Source: Pedobacter steynii
GTDB taxonomy: Bacteria > Bacteroidota > Bacteroidia > Sphingobacteriales > Sphingobacteriaceae
Direction of reading: 5' to 3'
Assembly (NCBI RefSeq): GCF_900103665.1
Contig: NZ_FNGY01000001.1
Coordinates: forward strand, 372,001-436,000
Length of the DNA: 64,000 nucleotides
The position numbers and the translations under genes were made by a program. Shown one piece after another: positions 1-7,436 of this stretch (positions are counted from its first letter, which is position 1; every line of letters starts with the position of its first letter). Under the pieces are notes generated by a model. It was not told the DNA's origin, did no database searches, and saw nothing but the letters and a program-made list of their open reading frames with translations.

Positions 1-2
1 AC

Positions 3-1229
3 TTCAATGTAAGCCAAATTAAGCGAATTGACATTTGCGTCCCGGCATCGGTGATACCCAAACCTTTCAATTGTTTTAACGGCAATATGATCGGTGCTTT
101 AGGCAATGTAGTTATCGGCGGCAACCAAAATAGTACGGCAAGTTTTGCTGCTATGGATAGAGATTCTGCTACCTTGCACAATCATTTGTATGCTGATGGC
201 CGCATTACCAGCCATAATGTTTTGGCACATTTGAATATTGATTGTGCGGCATGGGCGGGTACAGTAGACGTAAAAGGTTGTTTGTACAATACACAAAGGA
301 AAGCTACGGACCCGATAATTGCCTTTTATACGATTAGATACAGCAAAAATATGTTGGAACCTTTCAACAGCTGGAATTATGTATCTGAAGGTTATATGGG
401 CTATTTATTTCAGGGAATTGGTTTGGATCTGTTACCCAAATTGATAGGTACCTACGATACTGTGCCGTTAAAAGTTGATGGTGGTCCGGCAATTAAAGTA
501 CCTTATTACCTAAACGTAGAGGCTCAGATTGAAGCAGGAATTCCCTGGATCCCATATGATAAAAATCGCTTAATTCAGCTAAATACAGGAATTTATCAGG
601 GTACAGCACCCGGAACGGTTTATTTCCGTATGGATGGTTACGATGCTGCAGGAAAACATATCGCAGGTGCTACAGATATGATTGCCCTATTTATCGATAA
701 CAATTACCTGGGCTTTAGCTTAGATGATGTCTGGTTTGATGCAGATGGTGTAAACATTGTAAAAGCAGAATGTAATTTATACCGCATTAAGGAGGCGTTT
801 CTAAACAGCCCGTTAAACGTTAAATTTAAGGCCTGCGAAACTCACCCTAATTCTAAATTTCAGGATCATTACGACCTGTCTATCGGAAAATGTGGTACTT
901 CTGCAGGGTTTGAGGTCAAACTATTTGGAAGCCTGATACCCGCACCAACCATTTTACATGGTGATAACCCAGATAATAACGAAGCACATAGTTGTCCTGG
1001 TTATCGGGGTACAGCAGATCCCAGCAAATTTGGAGATTCAAATGCACACCAGATTACTTTCGTACCCCTACCTGTTCCGGCAGGAAAATGGCTCGAACCT
1101 ACTGAAAGTTATGCGACCGTTTCCATTGGTTTATCGGCATCAAAAAGAACAACCAATGGTTATGGAGCAGGTGCAAATGCGGCTCCATATAGTGTAAGTA
1201 CGGGTGTCGCTATTGAACGTTTACCATAA
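3..1229 (+). CDS. Hypothetical protein, 5'-truncated by the window edge; possible viral structural protein
   Basis: The reading frame is open from base 3, so the GTG at 51 is probably internal and the true start lies outside the window. At least 409 residues are visible. There is no signal peptide, membrane segment or enzyme motif in the visible part. The composition is rich in Gly, Asn, Asp, Tyr and Pro and looks like a beta-rich structural protein, with many short loops such as the NPDNNEAHSCPGYRG stretch near the C-terminus. It sits 11 bp upstream of a DUF1360 gene and a small NCCG protein on the same strand, and the trio ends at a strong terminator. I do not recognise the family. A structural role in a virus-like element is only an inference from the neighbours. 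Confidence 0.6.
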   Translation, partial: FNVSQIKRIDICVPASVIPKPFNCFNGNMIGALGNVVIGGNQNSTASFAAMDRDSATLHNHLYADGRITSHNVLAHLNIDCAAWAGTVDVKGCLYNTQRKATDPIIAFYTIRYSKNMLEPFNSWNYVSEGYMGYLFQGIGLDLLPKLIGTYDTVPLKVDGGPAIKVPYYLNVEAQIEAGIPWIPYDKNRLIQLNTGIYQGTAPGTVYFRMDGYDAAGKHIAGATDMIALFIDNNYLGFSLDDVWFDADGVNIVKAECNLYRIKEAFLNSPLNVKFKACETHPNSKFQDHYDLSIGKCGTSAGFEVKLFGSLIPAPTILHGDNPDNNEAHSCPGYRGTADPSKFGDSNAHQITFVPLPVPAGKWLEPTESYATVSIGLSASKRTTNGYGAGANAAPYSVSTGVAIERLP

Positions 1230-1240
1230 GCTAAAGCATA

Positions 1241-1522
1241 ATGACAGCCTATTTGTTTCTGATTTCTGTTCTCGCCGTTTGGCGTGTTACCCATTTAATA
1301 CAAGCCGAAGATGGTCCCTTTGACATCATTTATAAACTAAGAAAACTTGCAGGTGAAAGCTTTTTTGGGTCATTAATGGACTGTTTCTTCTGTTTATCTA
1401 TTTGGGTAGCACTGCCAGTCGGAATTTATTTCGGTAATGATTGGATGGAAAAAGTATTACTAACCCTGTCGTTCTCGGCAGCTGCAATATTTTTAGAACA
1501 AATCATTATGAAAAAGAATTAG
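1241..1522 (+). CDS. DUF1360-like small membrane protein
   Basis: A 93-residue protein starting at ATG 1241, 11 bp after the preceding gene. The N-terminus (LFLISVLAVWRVTHLI) is hydrophobic and carries the WR.TH element typical of DUF1360 proteins. A conserved DCFFCLSIWVALP motif with two cysteines lies in the middle, and a second hydrophobic segment lies near the C-terminus before a lysine-rich tail. DUF1360 proteins occur in sporulating Firmicutes and in many phage-like gene sets; their biochemical function is unknown. The tight spacing suggests co-transcription with both neighbours. Confidence 0.6.
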   Translation: MTAYLFLISVLAVWRVTHLIQAEDGPFDIIYKLRKLAGESFFGSLMDCFFCLSIWVALPVGIYFGNDWMEKVLLTLSFSAAAIFLEQIIMKKN

Positions 1523-1578
1523 GCTGCTCGAATTGTTGTACCTACGAAATAATCCAGTCAACCTTAAAAACTAAAACC

Positions 1579-1848
1579 ATGAACTGCTGCGGACAAAAAA
1601 GGCAAAGCCTGCAATTTACTTCTGCTAATGATACTGATGTACATGAACCAGAAACCGAAAATAATCTGATTACATCAGATCAAAAGCCTGTCTATTTTCG
1701 ATATACCGGAAATAACGAATTGCAGGTGAAAGGTATTTTTAACATCACCTATACATTCTCTGCACACAGGCCCCGGGTGTTGGTGCATCCGGATGACGTT
1801 TCGGTAATGAGGGGGTATCCGGATTTAGTGGAGCTGAGAGAAACCTAA
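1579..1848 (+). CDS. Small NCCGQKR protein with C-terminal YTG domain
   Basis: An 89-residue protein. I place the start at ATG 1579 rather than at the in-frame upstream ATG 1441, which would overlap the DUF1360 gene by 82 bp in another frame. From 1579 the protein begins MNCCGQKRQ, a cysteine-pair N-terminus I associate with a family of short proteins found beside phage-like genes. After an acidic linker comes a compact C-terminal domain (YFRYTGNNELQVKG ... YTFS ... VLVHPDDVSVMRGYPDLVEL). The family match is from memory and the function is unknown. It is the last gene before the terminator at 1857. Confidence 0.5.
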   Translation: MNCCGQKRQSLQFTSANDTDVHEPETENNLITSDQKPVYFRYTGNNELQVKGIFNITYTFSAHRPRVLVHPDDVSVMRGYPDLVELRET

Positions 1849-1856
1849 ATAAAACG

Positions 1857-1892
1857 AAAAGCCTGCTTATCTTAGGATTTGCAGGTTTTTTT
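1857..1892 (+). terminator. Intrinsic terminator after the NCCG protein
   Basis: The stem AAAAGCCTGC / GCAGG encloses an inner ATC-TTAG-GAT hairpin and is followed by eight T residues on the plus strand. The same hairpin design (GCCTG stem, inner ATC/GAT pair, TTA tetraloop) recurs at 21916, 48603 and 52237. Confidence 0.7.
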
Positions 1893-1925
1893 TCGGTTTA
1901 AGGACCTGTGTGTATTAAATTCGAA

Positions 1926-1959
1926 TTGTAGATATAATCAAAATATATCGGTATCTTTA
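1926..1959 (+). promoter_or_regulatory. Possible promoter for the methyltransferase gene
   Basis: TTG at 1926-1928 and TATCTTTA at 1952-1959 resemble the Bacteroidota -33 TTG / -7 TAnnTTTG pair, with one mismatch in the -7 box and 23 bp spacing. It would give a leader of about 140 nt, which is long, so a nearer unrecognised promoter is also possible. Confidence 0.3.
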
Positions 1960-2101
1960 TAATGGCAATATTTCTCCCGCATCATTTACTGAAGCATTTA
2001 TAAGCCGTTACAAAAATCACCTTTCTTATCTCTTTCTTGTTTCAGTTACTTAGTGCCGGACGTTGCGGCTTTATTTTTAAGTAAACTAATATCTTAATAT
2101 C

Positions 2102-2953
2102 ATGGAACAAGAACTCGAAATCATTCGTGACCAGCAAAAAGAGGTATGGAATAAATTTTCATCCGGCTGGAAGAAATGGGATAACCTTATGATGGACTTT
2201 TTAAACCCTGTGGGTGATGAAATTGTTCGCTTACTTAATCCCCAAAATAGCGATATCGTGCTTGATATTGCATCAGGAACGGGCGAACCCGGACTAACCA
2301 TAGCTTCCAGACTGCCTGGTGGAAAAGTGATCCTAACTGACCTTGCGGAAGAGATGCTGGAAATTGCTTCTGAAAATGCGGGAATGAGAAATATTACAAA
2401 CATAGAAACCTGTGTTTGTGACGTGAGTAAACTTCCATTTGCAGACCATTCTTTTGATGCCATAAGTTGCCGGTTTGGTTTCATGTTTTTCCCGGACATG
2501 CAGCTGGCAGTTCAGGAAATGGTGAGGGTGTTGAAACCGGGAGGAAGAATTGTTACCGCGGTATGGGACATTCCTGAAAAGAATTTCTGGGTGACTGCAA
2601 TCATGGGGGCAATTAATAAAAACCTGGGGCTACCTGCAGCGCCGCCTGATGCCCCGGGAATATTTCGCTGTGCCAAAACAGGGGTGATATCTGACCTGTT
2701 TCAGGAGGCAGGCTTAACTGATATTTCAGAAGTAGAAATTGCAGGAAAGATGAATTGCAAGACAACTGATGTTTACTGGAACCTGATGACGGATGTAGCA
2801 GCTCCTGTTGTGGCGGCACTAAGTAATGCCGATGAGGATATGAAAGCTACAATAAAAGCCGAAGTATACAATTTACTGAATCAGAAATATGCGGATGGAA
2901 ATGTGGTGATTGACTCCAGCGCTATCGTAATTTATGCGGAGAAACGGTCATAG
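2102..2953 (+). CDS. Class I SAM-dependent methyltransferase (UbiE/Methyltransf_11 type)
   Basis: A 283-residue cytosolic protein from ATG 2102. The glycine-rich SAM-binding motif I is VLDIASGTGEPGL near residue 55, followed by the acidic end of beta-2 (VILTDLAEEML), a motif with C.VSKLPFADHSFDAISCRFG, and the post-motif VLKPGGRIVTAVW. These fit the Rossmann methyltransferase fold. The substrate cannot be read from the sequence. The N-terminal helix (W.K...GW.KWD) resembles UbiE-like and small-molecule C- or O-methyltransferases. It is a single-gene unit closed by the hairpin at 2961. Confidence 0.85.
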   Translation: MEQELEIIRDQQKEVWNKFSSGWKKWDNLMMDFLNPVGDEIVRLLNPQNSDIVLDIASGTGEPGLTIASRLPGGKVILTDLAEEMLEIASENAGMRNITNIETCVCDVSKLPFADHSFDAISCRFGFMFFPDMQLAVQEMVRVLKPGGRIVTAVWDIPEKNFWVTAIMGAINKNLGLPAAPPDAPGIFRCAKTGVISDLFQEAGLTDISEVEIAGKMNCKTTDVYWNLMTDVAAPVVAALSNADEDMKATIKAEVYNLLNQKYADGNVVIDSSAIVIYAEKRS

Positions 2954-2960
2954 TTTTTAG

Positions 2961-2995
2961 AGACAGGTTTCAGTAGTTATACTGAAACTTGTCTT
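2961..2995 (+). terminator. Intrinsic terminator after the methyltransferase gene
   Basis: A 13-14 bp stem (AGACAGGTTTCAGT paired with ACTGAAACTTGTCT, one G-T pair) has a 6-nt loop and is followed by TTTT. It lies 8 bp after the methyltransferase stop and could also serve the convergent DUF4242 gene. Confidence 0.8.
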
Positions 2996-3033
2996 TTAAG
3001 GGTAAAAATTCCAATGCAAAATTCTGGATTCAA

Positions 3034-3306
3034 TTACTCGGCCGTTATCGGATCTATAACTGCGGAGACCTTATTTATTGAATTTGCAGGAAATCCGCCT
3101 TGCTTTGCATGTTCAAGAACCATTTCCTCATTTGGGGCATTGTAAATGCAATAGATTTTATCATCCGTCACATAGCTGTGTACCCATTGTATTTCTGGAC
3201 CCATTTTGCTTAACACCCCGCAAGATGTCTGTGAAACTACCTTCAATTGTTCGGCGGTTAATTTTCCTGCTCCAGGAATTTCCCTTTCAATTACGTACTT
3301 AGGCAT
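3034..3306 (-). CDS. DUF4242 (SCO4226-like nickel-binding) protein
   Basis: A 90-residue protein. The ATG at 3306 is preferred because the family begins MPKYVIERE.PGAG; the upstream in-frame ATG at 3342 only adds 12 unconserved residues. The pattern (MPKYVIEREIPGAG, S..VL...GPEIQWVHSYVTDDKIYCIY.AP.EE...EHA...GFPA..I..V...IDP) matches DUF4242, a ferredoxin-like fold whose Streptomyces member SCO4226 binds nickel. It is a stand-alone gene, convergent with the methyltransferase. A function in metal binding or sensing is known only for the distant homologue. Confidence 0.75.
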   Translation of the reverse strand: MPKYVIEREIPGAGKLTAEQLKVVSQTSCGVLSKMGPEIQWVHSYVTDDKIYCIYNAPNEEMVLEHAKQGGFPANSINKVSAVIDPITAE

Positions 3307-3675
3307 GGCAATAGTTTTTAGGTTTCTAATAATCCATTTCAATGGGGACGGCTAAAGTTTGCGACTGCAGGAGAGATGGACTTGGTAATCAGGAGAAAAT
3401 TATGGATAGCTGCCGCTGAAATTCAACACTTAAATTTACAAATAATATTTCGAATTTACTCAGCAAATCATTCCGCATTCTGATGGGAATTCAAGAAATT
3501 TTTGATAGCTGATTACTTTTTAATAAGACGTCAAAAAGTTCAAATAGATATTTCTGGTCATATAGCATTAAACTAATATTTTAATAATTCTAATCACCCA
3601 TTTGTATGGCAATATGCTCCAGTCCTTTACTATCGGTAAGGGCTTTTACTAAATGGACAAAAGATTTTTTGTACG
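3307..3675. other. Intergenic region without recognised gene
   Basis: About 370 bp of AT-rich sequence between the DUF4242 start and the end of the thioredoxin-like gene. It must hold the DUF4242 promoter on the minus strand. I see no ORF, hairpin or repeat worth naming. Confidence 0.5.
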
Positions 3676-4773
3676 TTATTGAAGCGCCTTTTCCAGGGTT
3701 TCTATTAACTCCTTACCACGTATATTTTTCGCTATGATCTTTCCATCTGGTGAGATCAGGAAATTGCGTGGAACCGCTCTAACTATATATTTTGCGGAAA
3801 TCCAATTACTCCAACCCTGAAGGTCAGATATTTGAGCCCATGGCAATTGATCTTTTTTTATAGCATCAATCCAAAGCTTTCGTTCGGAATCAAGTGAAAC
3901 ACCTAATATGGTGAAGTTTCGATGTTTAAACTGCTCATAAGCTTTCTTCAGATTGGGGTTTTCGGCTCTACAGGGGATACACCAGGATGCCCAAAAATCA
4001 AGCAACAAGTATTTGCCCCTGAAATCGTCGAGCCTTACCTGATTTCCTGAGGTATCTGATTGTACAAAGCCGGGAGCAGTTCCATTTATAGAAAGACTAT
4101 CTATCTGATATTTAATAAATCTACCATCAACATTACTTTTGGCCTCTGAATCAAGCCCCTGGTACAGGTCTAAAACCTGTTTTTGAGGAACTAAATCCAT
4201 AATATTCCTAAGTAGTGTGGAATTAATACAGAAAGCAGGATTCGCTTTTATTCTATTGATGTTAAAACTCACTTTCTGCTCCTCATAGATCACATTTAGG
4301 GAGTCATATTTCAGCTTTGATGAAGCTGCCTCGGCTGTCGTACCTTGTGCAAACCATTTGTTCTGAGCATCACGCGTGCGATTGTAAATGGGCTCATTTT
4401 TCCAATCGATAAGCCATTGAGCCATCTGCTGATCAGATTTACTGCCGGTTATCGTTGCAAGAGCAAGACTTGTATCTGGTATATTGATCTTTATTATGCC
4501 AGGTTCTAAATAAAAGTTACGGTTTTGTTGATTAAATTTCAAACGGAAAAGATCTCCCTTTCCAGTTAATATTTTACCAATAGATTTTCCATTTACAATT
4601 TCAAGATCATACATGCGTAAAGATTTTCTGCCAAAAGGATTGTTATCAGAAATTTGCAATTTCGAACCATTCTTGAATTTTGGGGCATGAATCTCAAGAG
4701 AAACAGTATTTTGTGCCAGGCAGGTACTTTGAACCCAGAATAAGAATATTAATGGTATAAACTTCATAATCAA
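3676..4773 (-). CDS. TlpA/ResA-like thiol-disulfide oxidoreductase with DUF4369-type N-terminus
   Basis: A 365-residue secreted protein. The start at 4773 is followed by a second ATG at 4767, and either gives a signal peptide ending LAQN. Residues 25-230 look like the beta-sandwich plus helical region (DUF4369 type) common in Bacteroidota TlpA proteins. Residues 230-365 are an AhpC/TSA-Redoxin thioredoxin fold with LLLDFWASWCIPCRAENP, the CxxC redox site, and the cis-proline loop region AVPRNFLISPDG. It probably reduces or isomerises disulfides in the periplasm. Nothing nearby identifies the client protein. Confidence 0.85.
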   Translation of the reverse strand: MIMKFIPLIFLFWVQSTCLAQNTVSLEIHAPKFKNGSKLQISDNNPFGRKSLRMYDLEIVNGKSIGKILTGKGDLFRLKFNQQNRNFYLEPGIIKINIPDTSLALATITGSKSDQQMAQWLIDWKNEPIYNRTRDAQNKWFAQGTTAEAASSKLKYDSLNVIYEEQKVSFNINRIKANPAFCINSTLLRNIMDLVPQKQVLDLYQGLDSEAKSNVDGRFIKYQIDSLSINGTAPGFVQSDTSGNQVRLDDFRGKYLLLDFWASWCIPCRAENPNLKKAYEQFKHRNFTILGVSLDSERKLWIDAIKKDQLPWAQISDLQGWSNWISAKYIVRAVPRNFLISPDGKIIAKNIRGKELIETLEKALQ

Positions 4774-4867
4774 AATGATTTTATTGGTAAAATGTAAAGA
4801 ACATTACCTACTCTCATTTCTGGTGATAAGGTCATGTAACAGATTGTAGCAGGATCTGTTTGTTGCT

Positions 4868-5692
4868 TTACCGTTTTGTCGATTTTCTCTTGTTTCCGGG
4901 CTTTTGTATGGGAGCGGCAGGTGCCGGTTGAGTGATTTTTCTAATATAGATGTGTTTAACATTAGCTTTACCACTTTCTCGTTCATCGACTTCAAAGCGG
5001 TTGGTGCTTTTGATTAAAGGCAGCAATTTAGAAAATCCATAATTCCTGGAGTCAAAATCTGGTTTTTTCTTCATCATCAGACTGCCCAGATCTCCAAGGT
5101 AAGCCCATCCGTCTTCATCTGCAAGGTCGGTAATGCTGTCTGTGAAGAGCCTGATGATTCCGGGATCGACTTTGTTTAAAGGCTGCATTTCCGAGGATTT
5201 AGTGCCGGTAGCGGTTTGTGATGGGCTATTATCTTCCGAAGGTTGTGGTTTAGGTTTCAGGATCTCAATGTAGATGAATTTATCACAGGCAGTAATAAAA
5301 GGGGTAAGGGTTTTCTTTTCGCCAATCCCGATTACTTTCATCCCTGCTTCCCGAAGTCTGGTCGCCAATCGGGTAAAGTCACTGTCACTAGAGACAATAC
5401 AGAAGCCGTCTACTTTTCCTGTATAAAGAATGTCCATTGCATCAATGATAAGCGCACTGTCGCTCGCGTTTTTGCCACTGGAATAGCTATACTGCTGAAT
5501 GGGTGTGATGGCGTTTTCCAGCAGTACTTTTTTCCATCCGGAAACTGTTGGTTTGGTCCAATCCGCATAGATTCTTTTGAAGGTAGGTGTACCGTATTTT
5601 GCAATTTCTTCGAACATCTCTTTTACATTGGCATAAGGGACATTGTCTGCGTCAATTAGTACGGCGAGTTTCAGGTCTGTCTCGTTTTTCAT
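4868..5692 (-). CDS. NYN/PIN-like ribonuclease with C-terminal LOTUS (OST-HTH) domain
   Basis: A 274-residue protein. ATG 5692 is chosen because the protein from there begins MKNETDLKLAVLIDADNVPY, the start of the NYN fold; an upstream ATG at 5737 adds 15 unconserved residues. Catalytic-type acidic residues are visible in LIDADN, KNASDSALIIDAMD and VSSDSDFTRL, the pattern of the LabA/DUF88 NYN family of metal-dependent RNases. Residues about 190-255 (IIRLFTDSITDLADEDGWAYLGDLGSLM...) match the LOTUS/OST-HTH RNA-binding winged helix. The C-terminal tail is basic (GNKRKSTKR). A role in RNA turnover is expected; the target is unknown. Confidence 0.8.
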   Translation of the reverse strand: MKNETDLKLAVLIDADNVPYANVKEMFEEIAKYGTPTFKRIYADWTKPTVSGWKKVLLENAITPIQQYSYSSGKNASDSALIIDAMDILYTGKVDGFCIVSSDSDFTRLATRLREAGMKVIGIGEKKTLTPFITACDKFIYIEILKPKPQPSEDNSPSQTATGTKSSEMQPLNKVDPGIIRLFTDSITDLADEDGWAYLGDLGSLMMKKKPDFDSRNYGFSKLLPLIKSTNRFEVDERESGKANVKHIYIRKITQPAPAAPIQKPGNKRKSTKR

Positions 5693-5768
5693 AAGCCTTA
5701 TCGTAGGATTTTTTAAAGATAAGTAAACCTGTGTCATTTTTGATTATCGGACTATTTTAAAACGACAA

Positions 5769-5794
5769 AGCCTGGAATTCTAAAATTCCAGGCT
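5769..5794. terminator. Perfect 11-bp hairpin, terminator between two minus-strand genes
   Basis: AGCCTGGAATT and AATTCCAGGCT form a perfect 11-bp stem with a CTAA loop. On the minus strand it lies 10 bp past the stop of the lipoprotein gene at 5805 and is followed by TTGTCGTTTT, so it most likely terminates that gene. It also lies upstream of the NYN gene. Confidence 0.7.
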
Positions 5795-5804
5795 AACTCT
5801 GTGT

Positions 5805-6584
5805 CTATTTTTTAAAATAGTTACCCACTTTTGATACCTTTTCTACCCAGGCACCCGAACTGGGCTGTAAAACATATTCACTCAGTCCTACCTCCTTTGC
5901 TTTGGGGGCCCAATCATAGGTATAACCCAATCGCGTCCAGGGGTAGTGATAATCTGTAGTCGCTGATAATGTTCGATAATAGGCGAAAACGATATAATTA
6001 TTAAACCATGAGCTGAAACTTTCAGGGCTATTATTACTTAGTGCCGCAGTAGCTGTTTTAGTGGTGATCACCCGGCTGCCTGCCGGCCTGTACAAACGCT
6101 CCGGGTTTATCCAAACCTCGGCAATGTGCGTATTGCTTCGTTCATTAGCAGGAGGGAGGCCCAGCAACTGGCAGATGCGCATTGTGGTATCACTTGTTGC
6201 AGAGAAAGAAGAACCTATGCGTGCTTTCATTTGTTGTGGGATGAATAGCCAGGATTCTCCCCATGAAGTGGTAATTGAATCACCAACCGGATAGCTGGAT
6301 GGAAAACGCATAAAACTAGCCATCAAAACATATGGCTTACCTTTAATTGTTTTCCATTGCAACGAGGTGTTTTCTGGAGTTAATGCCCATAATGTATCAA
6401 TTCTTTCTGCATCATCAGCAACCATTGCATCCAGTATGGCGCTTTTGTACAAGTCGTTCATCGAAAGTACAGGTGGTTTCGGTTCGGGTGGACTAACATT
6501 ATCTTTTTTACACCCTGCGAGTATACCAAGCATCAGTAAAGTACATAACAGAAAAGGAGAGTGGCTAATTGTTTTTTCTTGCAT
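5805..6584 (-). CDS. Conserved hypothetical lipoprotein
   Basis: A 259-residue protein with a type II signal peptide (FLLCTLLMLGILAGCKKD, lipobox LAGC) and a Pro/Glu-rich linker after the cysteine, so it should be a membrane-anchored lipoprotein. The mature part has a basic-plus-Trp-rich alpha/beta character (WESWLFIPQQMKARIG, MRICQLLGLPPANER, EVWINPERLYRPAG) and no catalytic motif I know. The ICQLLGLPP and VWINPERLYRPA segments recall conserved hypothetical proteins of Bacteroidota. It appears monocistronic, with a terminator at 5769. Function unknown. Confidence 0.7.
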   Translation of the reverse strand: MQEKTISHSPFLLCTLLMLGILAGCKKDNVSPPEPKPPVLSMNDLYKSAILDAMVADDAERIDTLWALTPENTSLQWKTIKGKPYVLMASFMRFPSSYPVGDSITTSWGESWLFIPQQMKARIGSSFSATSDTTMRICQLLGLPPANERSNTHIAEVWINPERLYRPAGSRVITTKTATAALSNNSPESFSSWFNNYIVFAYYRTLSATTDYHYPWTRLGYTYDWAPKAKEVGLSEYVLQPSSGAWVEKVSKVGNYFKK

Positions 6585-6770
6585 TAGATTTTTTTTATGG
6601 TTAAAGATTCAATGTTTGAATATAGCCTAAAAATATGTTATATAGTATAATGGATTGACTTTAACTTATAGCTATAAATTGCTAATTTTCAACGAAAAAG
6701 CCGCTTTTTTTAGTGTATACGTTGAAATTCTCCATTCTTACACAATGCAAGTACCTACTTATTCATCTTA

Positions 6771-7056
6771 TTCATTTTTTGCATCATTTATTAATTCTAT
6801 AATTTTTAAAGCCACACCGCTTGACGATTGAAAATTTTGTCCGGTGACTATTCTTCCTTCCGTTTCTACATGCGAGACGTTACGGGCAGAAAACTTAAAA
6901 ATCCCGTACATCATACGTTGCAGCCCCTCCACCACCAATGTAATGAACAGCTTTATGGTTTTTTGAATCAATTTCTTCAGTTTTTTTGGTGTTTTTCATG
7001 GCATACATAAAATCCGGGTCAAATAAATATTGCTTTTGCAAAGTGTCGGATGTGTT
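6771..7056 (-). pseudogene. Truncated, internally deleted copy of the DJ-1/PfpI gene at 18037
   Basis: This stretch is closely similar to the 3' half of the intact DJ-1/PfpI gene (18040-18556), in the same orientation. The first block (from 6771) covers the C-terminus (NASHVETDGR..TGQNFQSSSG region), then about 240 bp of the intact gene (roughly 18173-18410) are missing. The similarity resumes at 6904 and ends abruptly at 7056 at a GTGTTG shared by both copies. The catalytic cysteine region (SVCHGTAG) lies in the missing part, and there are further frameshifting differences, so it cannot encode a working protein. Confidence 0.85.
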
Positions 7057-7399
7057 GCCGTTTTAATGTTACGTGAAATTGCTGGCCTTATCGTTTTAGT
7101 TTGTGTATACATAAAGGGTGTGGTGGTGATTTGTGATATGGGAAATTTCACGACATAATGGCTGAGGTGTAAGAAATACATATGCTGTTTTGGTATAATT
7201 TAAATCAAATTACCTAATAATTATATTTTAACTTGATGTAAGGTGTTGAAAATAAATAGTTTGTTTGATGTTTTTGTTCTTGTTGCCTATGGAGACTAGC
7301 GGATCATTTTTTATAAAAAAACTTTTGATCATATTGTAAATAATATGTAACTATGTATGTACAAGCTTCAATTCTCTAATGGTTAGGATTATTTGATTG

Positions 7400-7415
7400 T
7401 TGTTTGGCCAAACAA
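7400..7415. promoter_or_regulatory. Perfect 16-bp palindrome before the first SusC gene
   Basis: TTGTTTGGCCAAACAA is a perfect inverted repeat centred at 7407/7408, about 30 bp upstream of the SusC start codon, where a repressor or activator could act. The rest of 7057-7436 is AT-rich without an ORF I would support. No -7 box of the TAnnTTTG type was found at a convincing distance. Confidence 0.35.
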
Positions 7416-7436
7416 ACAAACCAAACTTAAACTATT

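Noticed and set aside
2086..2499. 137-residue ORF antisense to the methyltransferase
   Set aside because: It has no recognisable domain and lies wholly within the opposite strand of a clear methyltransferase coding region.
5243..5659. 138-residue ORF antisense to the NYN gene
   Set aside because: Cys/Phe-rich low-complexity translation with no motif, opposite a well-supported coding region.
6768..6971. 67-residue ORF as an independent gene
   Set aside because: Its C-terminal half is copied from the DJ-1/PfpI C-terminus and its N-terminal part is out-of-frame sequence created by the deletion; treated as a pseudogene fragment.
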